Assembly (NCBI GenBank): GCA_910573755.1
Contig: CAJTBO010000001.1
Location: forward strand, 248,001-312,000
Reading direction: 5' to 3'
From: Lachnospiraceae bacterium
GTDB taxonomy: Bacteria; Bacillota; Clostridia; Lachnospirales; Lachnospiraceae
DNA length: 64,000 nt
Made by a program: the position numbers and the translations under genes. Positions 18,690 through 28,737 of this stretch are shown one piece after another. Numbering within the stretch: the first letter of the stretch is position 1; each line of letters begins with the position of its first letter. The notes beneath the pieces are model-generated. The model saw only the letters and a program-made list of their open reading frames with translations, made no database searches and was not told the DNA's origin.

Positions 18690-20476
18690 ATCCGTTCTTT
18701 CTCCGTGGTTTCCGAATACAGTTTTGCGGGCAGATGTATCCGTATCGCAGTTCCCTCATCCGGCTCGGATACGATGACAATCCCATAGCCCTCCCCGAAA
18801 TACAGCCGTATCCGTTCATTTACATTTTTGACGCCGATTCCCGACCCCCGCCTGGAAGGCACCGGCGGTTTTTCACTGAGCAGGCTCTCCACCTGTTCCT
18901 CCGTCATGCCCAGACCGTTATCGCAGACCTCGATCCACAGATCATCCCCCTGCCTTTGCACCGTCACACGGATCTCGCCGTCCCCGTCCATAAATTCCAT
19001 GCCATGATAGATGGCATTTTCCACGAGAGGCTGTAGCATCAGTTTCAGGCACGCCAGATCCATTACCTCTTCCCCCGCTTCGATCTCATAGATAAATTTA
19101 TTTTTAAAACGCATCTGCTGGATCGTCAGATAGTTGCGGATATGTTCCAGTTCATCCCGCACGGTGATAATGCTCTTTCCCTTGCTGAGACTGATCCGGA
19201 AAAATCTCGCCAGGGCCGTTACCACCTTCACCGCTTCCTGTTTTTTCTCGTTTTCGATCATCCATACGATGATATCCAGTGTATTATAGAGGAAATGCGG
19301 ATTGATCTGGGACTGCAGAGTATCAAACTCGCTCTTCCGCTTGGATTCATGTTCCATCACAATATCCTGCATCAGCATCCTGATCCGCTTTGCCATATCT
19401 CCGATGGAGCGCCCCAGATGCTGGATCTCATAGGAACCGCCGGTATACACCTCCCTGTCCAGTTCTCCCGCCTCAATGGCGTTGACCGATTTTTCCAGCT
19501 CCTGGATCGGATTTGTTATCTTGGAAGAAATAAACGCATTGATCAGCATCAGTACAAGCAGAAAAGCCGCCGCCACAAAGGCCACAAAAAGCCGCATCTT
19601 CAGATTGCTTAAAGACAGCCCTTTTTCCGGCGTCACACTTAAAAGTTTCCAACCGGTATAGCCGACCGACTTGACGCTGACATTCCTCTCTTCCCCGTTA
19701 TATACCTCTTTATAATTCCCGTCCCTGTACCCTGCCGCGGCAGAAATATTTTCGCTCATCTGTCCGGTCTCAATCAACTGCATCTTCGGATGATAGATCA
19801 GTTCTCCATCACTGCCGATCATATAAAGATAGCCCTGATTGCCCAGCGAGATATCCTCCAGCATCTGCTGCAGGGAACTGTAACGGATATCGATCAGCAA
19901 GATCCCCTGTTCCGTAGCAGTGCCGTGGGTGATCTCCACCGCCCTTGTCAACGTGATCACCCAACGGTACTGCTGTTCCCTGTTATCAAAAATGTACTGC
20001 ACATGGGGCGTTGTAAAATGCAGATTGTCCGTCCGCTCCAGTGTATTCCCGAACCACTCCTCCTGTGTTACATCCAGTCCTGTTTTCAGCCGCGCCGCAG
20101 GCACCGCCTCCAGCAGTTCTCCCTCTTTCGAGAGGAGCGCAATATTGGCAATGCTGTCTTTGTTGTTATCATACAGCAGCGTGATCTGGTCATTTACCAT
20201 CCCGGCAGACAGATCAGCGTTTTTGATAACGCCGTAATACAGGCTGTCCGACAGCTTCATAATCGTTCTGAGGTAGGAGTCCACCGACCGGTTCACCTGC
20301 ACAAGGACCGCCTGGCTCTCCTCCTGCACCACCGCGGAAAGCTGGCGGGACATCTGCACATAGAGCGCAACGCCGCTGAGCAGCATCGCCACAAGGGCGC
20401 TGATTGTGAAATAAATAAATATCGTATACCGGATACTGACTTTTTTCCAGATACCGGCCCATATCCCCTTACTCAT
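18686..20476 (-). CDS. YesM/LytS-type sensor histidine kinase
   Basis: The 596-residue kinase has a first transmembrane helix at about 19-40, an extracellular dCache-like domain of about 250 residues (SVDSYLRTIMKLSDSLYYG through GYTGWKLLSVTPEKG), a second helix (LFVAFVAAAFLLVLMLINAFI) and a HAMP segment. The His_kinase domain has the phospho-acceptor INPHFLYNTLD and an HATPase domain with VENAIYHG, DNGLGM and GSGIGVKNVNERI. It overlaps the regulator gene by 8 bp. Together with the two binding proteins downstream it forms a sugar-sensing relay feeding the YesN regulator. Confidence 0.94.
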   Translation of the reverse strand: MSKGIWAGIWKKVSIRYTIFIYFTISALVAMLLSGVALYVQMSRQLSAVVQEESQAVLVQVNRSVDSYLRTIMKLSDSLYYGVIKNADLSAGMVNDQITLLYDNNKDSIANIALLSKEGELLEAVPAARLKTGLDVTQEEWFGNTLERTDNLHFTTPHVQYIFDNREQQYRWVITLTRAVEITHGTATEQGILLIDIRYSSLQQMLEDISLGNQGYLYMIGSDGELIYHPKMQLIETGQMSENISAAAGYRDGNYKEVYNGEERNVSVKSVGYTGWKLLSVTPEKGLSLSNLKMRLFVAFVAAAFLLVLMLINAFISSKITNPIQELEKSVNAIEAGELDREVYTGGSYEIQHLGRSIGDMAKRIRMLMQDIVMEHESKRKSEFDTLQSQINPHFLYNTLDIIVWMIENEKKQEAVKVVTALARFFRISLSKGKSIITVRDELEHIRNYLTIQQMRFKNKFIYEIEAGEEVMDLACLKLMLQPLVENAIYHGMEFMDGDGEIRVTVQRQGDDLWIEVCDNGLGMTEEQVESLLSEKPPVPSRRGSGIGVKNVNERIRLYFGEGYGIVIVSEPDEGTAIRIHLPAKLYSETTEKERI

Positions 20477-22088
20477 TTACCCTGGTCCCTCTGTACTTTG
20501 TGGGTGAGATGCCAAACCGTTTCTTAAACACATAGCTGAAATAATTCTGTTCCTGATATCCTACCTTCTGTGCGATCTTATAGGTTTTATCATCCGTATT
20601 TTTCAAAAGTTCTTCCGCTTTCCGCAGGCGGACTTCCGTCAGATAATTAATGTAGGTCTGTCCCGTTTCCTTTTTAAATACGGTGGAAAAATAAGCCGGA
20701 CTCATATGCAGATGCCTGCAGAGCATGTCCACGGACAGTTCCGGGTCCGCATAATTTTCCTGAATATAGGCTTTTGCCTCCAGGATCACCTTTTTTGTCG
20801 TGTTATCCCTCTCCCGGTTCAGCACTTCATTCATACGGCAGGCAACGGGAATCAGTTCGTCCGCGAAAGTCTCCCTGCGGCAGATTCCCCGCATAATATC
20901 TATATACCGCTCCTCCGAGTCAAACATCTCCTCCATATTCAGATCGTACTGCTGCATCAGCCTGACCAGACAGCTAACAATAGTCAGCATATAGACCTGA
21001 TACTGGCCTGCATGCACCTTTGCGTCCTCCATACGGGCAGTCAGCTCCCGCAATATATTTTCAATCTGCTCCCGGGGGCCGAACTTAACGGCAGCCGTCA
21101 GTTCCGCCTCTCCCTTTGCATCCAGCTGCAGTTTCCCGCGGCTGATAGGCTCCACATCATTAATACAGAGCGTTCTGCCACCTCCTACGATCGCCCGATA
21201 GCCCAGCGCATCCACCGCCGTCTGATAAGACCTGCCGATCTCCTGCAGGGTATTACAGCTGCATCCCACGCCGATCGTGATCATAACCTCCAAAAGCCGT
21301 CGGCTCTCCTTACATATATCATTCAACAGATTGACCAGTCCCGTTTCCGTATTATCCTGATCCACCGCAGCAATCAACGTAATCCCTTCCGTAGAATTAA
21401 AAACCGCAAAACGACAGTAAAATTTCAGATGGTCTTCCACCAGACTCCGCACAGAGATAGGGATCAGTTCCTGATGCTGGGAAAGCACCCTGTTTTCCGC
21501 CTGTTCCGTATGCTCTATATGGATCACTGCCGCCAGCCACTTGCGGGCATCCAGAATATCTATTCCGTATTCCCTGAGCTTCGACACCACGCCGGACACA
21601 TCTGTGGTGCGCTGCACCAGATCATTTAAAAACAGTTCTTTTAAAATCGGCAGGCTCCCCATATAGCTTTCCTGCAGACTGCTGATATTGCGGCGCTGCT
21701 TGATCTCCTCATCCAGATTCAGCCGCACCCGCTTTAATATCTCCGCCAGTTCCTCCCCGTTGACAGGCTTCAGGATATATTCGGTGACATTAAACTTGAT
21801 CGCCTGTTTCGCATATTCAAAATCATCATATCCGGAAAAAATAAGAATTTTGATAAAGGGATACCGCTCGCGGATCCGCGCGATCAGCGTCAGCCCGTCC
21901 ATATAGGGCATGCGGATATCCGTCATCACCACATCCGGCTCTAACTGCTCCAGCTTTTCCAGCGCATCCTCCCCGTTCTCGGCATCCCCCGCCACAGTAA
22001 ATCCGAGCCGTTCCCAGTCCATGTTGCGGATCATGGCTTTGCGGACTTCCTCCTCGTCATCCACCAGCATAATACGATATAAACCCAT
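20469..22088 (-). CDS. YesN-type response regulator with AraC DNA-binding domain
   Basis: The N-terminal receiver domain (MLVDDEEEVRKAMIRNMDWERLG) carries the phospho-acceptor Asp57 in TDIRMPYMDG and the conserved Lys in YILKPV. A central region of about 250 residues has no clear catalytic motif. The C-terminal AraC/XylS HTH (AYIQENYADPELSVDMLCRHLHMSPAYFSTVFKKETGQTYINYL, then KIAQKVGYQEQNYFSYVFKKRFGISPTKYR) binds DNA. It is first in the operon. The natural target is the MglBAC-like importer just downstream, whose promoter is at 16629-16657. Confidence 0.94.
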   Translation of the reverse strand: MGLYRIMLVDDEEEVRKAMIRNMDWERLGFTVAGDAENGEDALEKLEQLEPDVVMTDIRMPYMDGLTLIARIRERYPFIKILIFSGYDDFEYAKQAIKFNVTEYILKPVNGEELAEILKRVRLNLDEEIKQRRNISSLQESYMGSLPILKELFLNDLVQRTTDVSGVVSKLREYGIDILDARKWLAAVIHIEHTEQAENRVLSQHQELIPISVRSLVEDHLKFYCRFAVFNSTEGITLIAAVDQDNTETGLVNLLNDICKESRRLLEVMITIGVGCSCNTLQEIGRSYQTAVDALGYRAIVGGGRTLCINDVEPISRGKLQLDAKGEAELTAAVKFGPREQIENILRELTARMEDAKVHAGQYQVYMLTIVSCLVRLMQQYDLNMEEMFDSEERYIDIMRGICRRETFADELIPVACRMNEVLNRERDNTTKKVILEAKAYIQENYADPELSVDMLCRHLHMSPAYFSTVFKKETGQTYINYLTEVRLRKAEELLKNTDDKTYKIAQKVGYQEQNYFSYVFKKRFGISPTKYRGTRVNE

Positions 22089-22151
22089 TAAGAATTCCTC
22101 CTCTGATCAGGCCTGTCCCCCGCACAGTGCCTGATGTATCTGATCATATTG

Positions 22152-22180
22152 ATTTTATCATGCCTGTATAAAATGTACAA
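22152..22180 (-). promoter_or_regulatory. Promoter of the regulator/kinase/binding-protein operon
   Basis: On the minus strand TTGTAC (22180-22175) and TAAAAT (22157-22152) are separated by 17 bp, about 60 bp upstream of the regulator start, which has an AGGAGGAA ribosome site. Confidence 0.6.
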
Positions 22181-22274
22181 GCTGTCCACTTTTACAGAAG
22201 GCGGCTTTCATAACAATTACGCCTCCAAATAAACTGCTGCCGGTTTTCCCTGCACAGATATGTTCCTAATTTAA

Positions 22275-22309
22275 AAAACCGGAAAAACATCTGCCGTTTT
22301 TCCGGTTTT
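22275..22309 (-). terminator. Terminator after the DUF6465-like gene
   Basis: AAAACCGGAAAAAC (22275-22288) and GTTTTTCCGGTTTT (22296-22309) form a perfect 14-bp stem with a 7-nt loop. T-runs on both strands make it potentially bidirectional. It lies 34 bp after the stop of the minus-strand gene at 22343. Confidence 0.9.
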
Positions 22310-22342
22310 ATCTTAGCTTTTATTCTATTTTTTCCTAATATC

Positions 22343-22783
22343 TCAGATAAAGAAACTCCCTGTATGTTCACCGTTAATAACATAGTAAGCCTGATTCTCT
22401 TCCGGTTTTACATAAAGTTCCACACTCTGGAAATCGGAAGCCTTCTGCTTCAGGTCATATTTCCATACATCCTTTGCGATTGCGACCAGTTCCTCTGTTG
22501 TGTAGGATTTACCGGAGAACTGTACGCTGACAGTTGTCTCGATCTCTTTCTTTACGGCAGGTTTTTTCGCCGCCGCTTTTTCTGCGGTCTTCTTTACAGC
22601 GGTTTTTGCCTTCTCTGCCGCCTTAACAGTTTCTTTCTTTACTGCCTTTGCCGCGGGAGCCGCCGCTTCCTTCACTGCTTTCGCTGCGGGCGCCGCTGCC
22701 TCCGCAGCTTTCTTTACTGTATCTTTTGCTGTTTCTTTCAATGCTGTCTTCTTTGCCCCTGTTGTCTTCTTTGTCTCTTCCAT
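22343..22783 (-). CDS. DUF6465-like protein with histone-H1-like Lys/Ala tail
   Basis: The 146-residue protein has two parts. Residues 1-85 are almost entirely Lys, Ala, Pro, Glu and Thr, with two copies of the unit AAAPAAKAVK followed by KTAVKKTAEKAAAKKPAVKK, resembling the DNA-binding tails of histone H1 or HU-like proteins. Residues 86-146 form a compact domain (TTVSVQFSGKSYTTEELVAIAKDVWKYD ... SVELYVKPEENQAYYVINGEHTGSFFI) that I associate with DUF6465 of Lachnospiraceae. It is a single-gene unit with a strong promoter and terminator. Nucleic-acid binding is inferred from composition only. Confidence 0.78.
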   Translation of the reverse strand: MEETKKTTGAKKTALKETAKDTVKKAAEAAAPAAKAVKEAAAPAAKAVKKETVKAAEKAKTAVKKTAEKAAAKKPAVKKEIETTVSVQFSGKSYTTEELVAIAKDVWKYDLKQKASDFQSVELYVKPEENQAYYVINGEHTGSFFI

Positions 22784-22880
22784 AACATCTACCTCATTCC
22801 TGCGCTGTTCCTATAGAAAAACGATCCCGGCAGACAGCGCACAGCCACAAACCGTTTCTGGAAATTTTCACACCGCTTTC

Positions 22881-22909
22881 AGTCTATACCAGTAAATACC
22901 GTTTGTCAA
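22881..22909 (-). promoter_or_regulatory. Promoter of the DUF6465-like gene
   Basis: On the minus strand TTGACA (22909-22904) and TAGACT (22886-22881) are spaced by 17 bp. The -35 box starts immediately after the uppP stop codon, so this gene is transcribed independently of uppP. Confidence 0.7.
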
Positions 22910-22911
22910 CG

Positions 22912-23739
22912 CTATTTTAACGCAAAATACAGTAAAACCACCGCTCCGAGCACAATTCTGTACCATCCGAAGGCCTTGAAGTCATGTTTTCTGATATAGC
23001 CCATAAGAAAACGGATCACCAGCATCGATACAAAAAATGCCACCACCATACCGACCACTAAAAGCACCAGTTCCGTGCCTGTAAAGGCAAGGCCGAATTT
23101 CAGAACCTTCAGCAGACTGGCGCCGAACATCACCGGGATGGCAAGAAAAAATGTAAATTCCGCCGCCACGGTTCTTGATACGCCGATCAGCAGCGCGCCT
23201 ACGATCGTTGCCCCGGAGCGGGAAGTGCCCGGAAAGACTGCCGCAATCAGCTGAAACACACCGATCAGCGCCGCCGTCTGCCAGGTGATCTCTTTTAATT
23301 TTGTAATCTTCGGCGACATATCCTTATTTTTATTTTCTATGACAATAAAAGCGATACCGAATACGATCAGTGCGATCGCCACACACCACGGATTATAAAA
23401 AAGTTCATCCAGCTTATCATCAAAAAGCACGCCCACGATCGCCGCCGGAATACAGGCTACCATGATCTTCAGCCACAGCATGATAATATCTGTCTTCACA
23501 TAAAATCTGCCGCTTTTTTTCTTTCTGCCAAAGGGCCAGATTTTTTTCCAGAACAAAAGCACCACCGCCATGATAGCACCCAACTGGATGACCACCAGAA
23601 ACAGGCTCCAGAATTCTTCCGACACATTCATCTTCACAAACTCTTCCACCAGAATCATATGTCCTGTACTGCTGATCGGAAGCCATTCCGTGATCCCTTC
23701 CACAATGCCGAACAATACGGCTTTTAAAATATCAAGCAT
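22912..23739 (-). CDS. uppP: Undecaprenyl-diphosphatase UppP (BacA)
   Basis: The 275-residue polytopic membrane enzyme has both catalytic motifs: GIVEGITEWLPISSTGHMIL near the N-terminus and VFPGTSRSGATIVGALLIG in the middle. It removes one phosphate from undecaprenyl diphosphate at the outer face of the membrane to recycle the lipid carrier for peptidoglycan. It also gives basal bacitracin tolerance in other bacteria. It lies about 80 bp after the aminotransferase gene on the same strand. Confidence 0.96.
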   Translation of the reverse strand: MLDILKAVLFGIVEGITEWLPISSTGHMILVEEFVKMNVSEEFWSLFLVVIQLGAIMAVVLLFWKKIWPFGRKKKSGRFYVKTDIIMLWLKIMVACIPAAIVGVLFDDKLDELFYNPWCVAIALIVFGIAFIVIENKNKDMSPKITKLKEITWQTAALIGVFQLIAAVFPGTSRSGATIVGALLIGVSRTVAAEFTFFLAIPVMFGASLLKVLKFGLAFTGTELVLLVVGMVVAFFVSMLVIRFLMGYIRKHDFKAFGWYRIVLGAVVLLYFALK

Positions 23740-23820
23740 ACCTCGCTCCTTTCACGCCCGCATGGAAATATTCCCTCCGCAGTCCGCCTGCAGAGATTCC
23801 GACTCCGTTTACATATTATT

Positions 23821-25008
23821 CTATCTGTACTCATTTTCCACAAATTTCCTCAGTGCCGGCAAAGAGCGCTCCACCTTCTCCGTATCGATACAGTAAGCCA
23901 TGCGGAAAAAGCCGGGGCAGCCGAAACTGTCGCTGGGCACCAGGATCAGATCGTATTTCAGTGCCTTGTTGCAGAATGCCACGGCATCCTCCTCCAGCGC
24001 TCTCGGGAAAATGTAGAAGGTTCCGCCTGGTTTTGTACAGGTAAAGCCGAGGTCTGTCAGTTCTTTATATAATATATTCATATTTGTCTCATAGACCGAC
24101 AGATCCGCCGTCAGATCTATCGTCTCCGCCACCGCAAGCTGCATGATGGAAGTCGGGCAGTTATGTCCTGTGCCTCTGGATATCTGGCCGCACATCTCCA
24201 CTATGGCCACCGCATCCGTACACACGGGATTTACCGCCACATAGCCGATACGGGCTCCCGGCAGGGAGAGGGACTTTGAGAATGAATAACAGGTTAACGT
24301 ATCCTCATAATATTCTGCCACATAAGGGGCATCCACCCCTTCAAATAAGATCTCACGGTAAGGTTCATCCGAGATCAGATAGATCTTATGGCCGTATTCC
24401 TTTGATTTTTCCTTTAAGATCCCTGCCAGCTTCCGTATGGTTTCCGTTGAGTACACTGCACCGGACGGGTTATTCGGCGTATTGATCAGTACCGCCATTA
24501 CTTTTTCCGTAAGCATCTCCGTAAAAGCCTCAAAATTGATCTGAAAATTCTCCGTATCCGCCGGCACCACTTTCAGCTTTGCTCCGGTCAGATTGATATA
24601 AGGGCCGTACTCCGGAAAATAGGGCGCAAAAGTCAGCACCTCATCCCCCGGCTCCGCAACACAGCGCACCGCATGGGCGATCGCCCCCGCCGCACCGGAA
24701 GTCGGGAAAATATGTTCCGCCCGGTAGGGCATGCCGAAACGCCGCTCTAAGGATGCCGCGATCTTTTCCTTCACGGAGGGGATACCCAGACTGGGGCTAT
24801 ATCCATGCAGTTCCATCGAATTCTTATCCTGCAGCAGACGGATCATCACCTCTGTAAATTCCTGCGGCACAGGCACAGACGGATTTCCCAGGCTGTAATC
24901 AAACACATTCTCATATCCGATTTCCTTCCCCCTCGCTGTCGCAAATTCCGAAAGGGAACGGATCACCGACTTATTATTCAGCATATCTTTATATTTCCGT
25001 ACCAGCAT
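23821..25008 (-). CDS. PLP-dependent class I/II aminotransferase
   Basis: The 395-residue fold-type I aminotransferase has VFDYSLGNPSVPVPQEF, the cofactor site TSGAAGAIAHAVRCV, AVLINTPNNPSGAVY, LISDEPYREILFEG and the PLP lysine in SFSKSLSLPGARIGY. The overall match is to the aspartate/aromatic aminotransferase group; the substrate is not decidable. The start at 25008 has GAGGA 6 nt upstream. No pathway genes flank it. Confidence 0.92.
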   Translation of the reverse strand: MLVRKYKDMLNNKSVIRSLSEFATARGKEIGYENVFDYSLGNPSVPVPQEFTEVMIRLLQDKNSMELHGYSPSLGIPSVKEKIAASLERRFGMPYRAEHIFPTSGAAGAIAHAVRCVAEPGDEVLTFAPYFPEYGPYINLTGAKLKVVPADTENFQINFEAFTEMLTEKVMAVLINTPNNPSGAVYSTETIRKLAGILKEKSKEYGHKIYLISDEPYREILFEGVDAPYVAEYYEDTLTCYSFSKSLSLPGARIGYVAVNPVCTDAVAIVEMCGQISRGTGHNCPTSIMQLAVAETIDLTADLSVYETNMNILYKELTDLGFTCTKPGGTFYIFPRALEEDAVAFCNKALKYDLILVPSDSFGCPGFFRMAYCIDTEKVERSLPALRKFVENEYR

Positions 25009-25138
25009 ATTATATTCCTCGCTTTCCTTATTTATAACCTCTTACTTCACAATTCCGCGCTTCCCCGGCCATAGTTTCCGTCATATGAACGGCACAGGGG
25101 AGGACTGCAGCCGAAGCGGAGTTTTGCTGCCGTTTCTG

Positions 25139-25852
25139 TCACCGGTCCCCGCTGCCTGCATCAGAACCAGTATACACCCTTTTGGTATCCCATGCCACAA
25201 AAATCATCATGCATACCGCAAACGCTGCCCCGAAAGGCATATCCGCATCATAGTGGCGCAAAAACGCCATCTTCTGACAGATTGACGAAGCCGCCCAGAA
25301 AAGTACCCCTGCCAGCAGCAGCATTTCCGGCGCTTTTCGTTTTTTTCTCCCCCTGTTCCGGAACGCAAACCACAATACACCAAAAAGAGGCATGCACCGC
25401 ATAAATACACGGAATATCTCTCCCAGTGCTGTCCGTTCTGTTTCTATATAATAGAAGAACTGATTCTGCAAAAATTCCTGTTCCAGATATAAGAGCCTGT
25501 TAAGCCTGTCGGAAAACAGAAAGACTGCTGCCGTCAAGCCCGAAATACCTGCTGCCGTTTTTATAGCGACACTATCTCTCCCCGATAATGACACGCATGT
25601 CACAAAAAATCCGGTTCCCGCCAGCAGCTTCCCGAACAGACAGACCTTTTCCGCCGTCCGCAGCCCCGCCATAGCGATCTCCTGCAGATAAAGCCCGTAG
25701 CCCGCCTCCATTAAAAAGATACCGGAAAGGACCGCCAGTACAGACATTCCGTATTTTTCCATCCGCAGCCTTCCGTCCGTCACCGCAAGATACAGGCAGA
25801 CGCCGGATACAAGAATACAGGCACACTGGAAACACATGATATAAAAATACAT
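25139..25852 (-). CDS. Orphan 7TM sensor-like membrane protein coupled to glpK
   Basis: The 237-residue protein is almost wholly hydrophobic, with about seven predicted helices (MCFQCACILVSGVCLYLAV, MSVLAVLSGIFLMEAGYGLYL, LLAGTGFFVTCVSLSG, TAAGISGLTAAVFLFSD and three more). The pattern resembles the N-terminal 7TM input region of some histidine kinases and GGDEF proteins, but no output domain follows. Its ribosome site (GAGGAG) overlaps the glpK stop region and its ATG is 6 bp after that stop, so translation is probably coupled to glpK. I do not recognise a named family with confidence. Confidence 0.7.
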   Translation of the reverse strand: MYFYIMCFQCACILVSGVCLYLAVTDGRLRMEKYGMSVLAVLSGIFLMEAGYGLYLQEIAMAGLRTAEKVCLFGKLLAGTGFFVTCVSLSGRDSVAIKTAAGISGLTAAVFLFSDRLNRLLYLEQEFLQNQFFYYIETERTALGEIFRVFMRCMPLFGVLWFAFRNRGRKKRKAPEMLLLAGVLFWAASSICQKMAFLRHYDADMPFGAAFAVCMMIFVAWDTKRVYTGSDAGSGDR

Positions 25853-25858
25853 TTTTCC

Positions 25859-27499
<1,641 letters not shown>

Positions 27500-27531
27500 T
27501 CAACAACTTACTCTTATAAATTTGAAGAAAC

Positions 27532-27560
27532 TTTACAAATTTCATTTTTTTCTTTATACT
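27532..27560 (+). promoter_or_regulatory. plsC promoter
   Basis: TTTACA (27532-27537) and TATACT (27555-27560) are separated by 17 bp, 25 bp upstream of the plsC start, whose ribosome site is AGGGGG. Confidence 0.75.
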
Positions 27561-27585
27561 ATTCTTTCAGGGGGATGACTTAAAT

Positions 27586-28374
27586 ATGCTGCGATTTTTA
27601 TATGTTATCATCTTAAATTGCTGGCGCGGATTTTATATTTTACCCATGATGAGGTATAAGGCAAACCGCCCCGCAAAATATACGCTTCAGGAACGATATG
27701 ACTTTGCCAAATGGGTACTGCATCATATGCAGCGCACCGGCAGGATCACCACCAAAGCCTACGGCGTAGAGAACCTGCCCGAAAAAAACGGTTATGTCAT
27801 GTATTCCAATCATCAGGGTAAATATGATGCACTGGGTATTGTGGATATGCATGAGCGTCCCTGCAGTATCGTTATGGACGAAGCCCGTTCCCACGTAATG
27901 CTGACCGCACAGTTCATTGACCTTCTCGAGAGCAAACGTCTTGTGCTTGACGATATGAAACAGGGACTTAAGATCATGAAAGAGATCACCCGGGAGATCC
28001 GGGAAGATTCCAAGAATTTCCTGATCTTTCCCGAGGGCGGCTATACCGATAACCATAATATGGTATGCGAATTCAAGGGCGGTTCCTTTAAATGCGCCCA
28101 GAGGGCGAAGGCACCCATTGTGCCCGTCGCCATCATTAATTCCTGGAAAGCTTTTGAAAGCAAAGGGCTCGGTCCTGTGGAAACACAGGTTCATTTTCTG
28201 CCGCCTTTATATTACGACGAATATAAGAATATGAAGACAAACGAAATCGCCGTCGCTGTGCAGGCGAGAATCCAACAGGCGATTCTTGACAATCTGACCG
28301 GAAAAGATCTGGAAATACTGCAGAAACAGCTTGCCGGGCGGGAAATATCCGAACATACCCCGGCAGACTGTTGA
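27586..28374 (+). CDS. plsC: 1-acyl-sn-glycerol-3-phosphate acyltransferase (PlsC family)
   Basis: The 262-residue membrane-associated acyltransferase has the NHxxxxD motif as YSNHQGKYDALGI, the second block (KQGLKIMKEI) and the glycerophosphate-binding block LIFPEGGYTDNHN, followed by APIVPVAIINSWK. A hydrophobic N-terminus (MLRFLYVIILNCWRGFYILPMM) would hold it at the membrane. It acylates lysophosphatidate, or a related acceptor, in phospholipid synthesis. It is transcribed alone from its own promoter, divergent from glpK. Confidence 0.9.
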   Translation: MLRFLYVIILNCWRGFYILPMMRYKANRPAKYTLQERYDFAKWVLHHMQRTGRITTKAYGVENLPEKNGYVMYSNHQGKYDALGIVDMHERPCSIVMDEARSHVMLTAQFIDLLESKRLVLDDMKQGLKIMKEITREIREDSKNFLIFPEGGYTDNHNMVCEFKGGSFKCAQRAKAPIVPVAIINSWKAFESKGLGPVETQVHFLPPLYYDEYKNMKTNEIAVAVQARIQQAILDNLTGKDLEILQKQLAGREISEHTPADC

Positions 28375-28410
28375 GCGGGAAGACCGGAAAATATTGCGGG
28401 AACTGATATT

Positions 28411-28464
28411 CAGGGGAGAATCAGAAAGCAGTATTCAAGCAGGCTGCCGGACAGAGCTCCCCTG
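28411..28464 (+). terminator. Possible plsC terminator
   Basis: CAGGGGAG (28411-28418) and CTCCCCTG (28457-28464) are perfectly complementary with a 38-nt loop, followed by a T-rich stretch (GGTTTCATTGCTTTTTGC). The long loop lowers confidence. Confidence 0.4.
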
Positions 28465-28511
28465 GTTTCATTGCTTTTTGCAAATTTTATAATTATCTTA
28501 TTATTTCTTCA

Positions 28512-28539
28512 TTGATTTATCACAGATTTGGAATATAAT
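28512..28539 (+). promoter_or_regulatory. Promoter of the leader ORF/ABC exporter operon
   Basis: TTGATT (28512-28517) and TATAAT (28534-28539) are separated by 16 bp. The predicted start near 28546 is about 15 nt before the ATG of the leader ORF and about 155 nt before the exporter gene. Confidence 0.7.
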
Positions 28540-28560
28540 GTTTAAAAAAGAAAACACCAT

Positions 28561-28737
28561 ATGGACAAAAAGCATCTGTTAAGCCTGCTTCAACAGATAT
28601 TTTTTTGCCTGTCTGACACGCGGAACAGGACCGGAAAGATTATTCTCCTGGCTTTTTCCGAAAATCACAGCTTTATTATTTTCAGAAACGAGGAATTTTA
28701 TGATCAAAACATTAGCTGCACAGGTGAAACAGTATAA
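28561..28737 (+). CDS. Leader ORF upstream of the ABC exporter (BmrB-like role proposed)
   Basis: This 58-codon ORF starts MDKKHLLSLLQQIFFCLSDT and ends at TAA 28735-28737, overlapping the exporter start by 38 nt in another frame. It begins about 15 nt after the predicted transcription start; its ribosome site is weak. Codons 5-16 coincide with the terminator hairpin at 28574-28606. The layout resembles the bmrB leader of the Bacillus subtilis bmrCD exporter, where stalled ribosomes prevent termination. The resemblance is in arrangement; I see no peptide homology I can assert. Confidence 0.45.
   Translation: MDKKHLLSLLQQIFFCLSDTRNRTGKIILLAFSENHSFIIFRNEEFYDQNISCTGETV
28574..28606 (+). terminator. 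Intrinsic terminator inside the leader (attenuator)
   Basis: ATCTGTT-AAG (28574-28583) pairs with CTT-C-AACAGAT (28588-28598; one bulged C, CCTG loop), giving a 10-bp stem. An A and then seven Ts follow at 28600-28606. It is located between the promoter and the exporter genes and inside the leader ORF, so it should attenuate exporter transcription. Confidence 0.75.

Noticed and set aside
22364-22816. A Cys/Phe/Leu-rich open frame opposite the DUF6465-like gene
   Set aside because: It is the antisense of the Lys/Ala repeats; the minus-strand gene has promoter, ribosome site and terminator.
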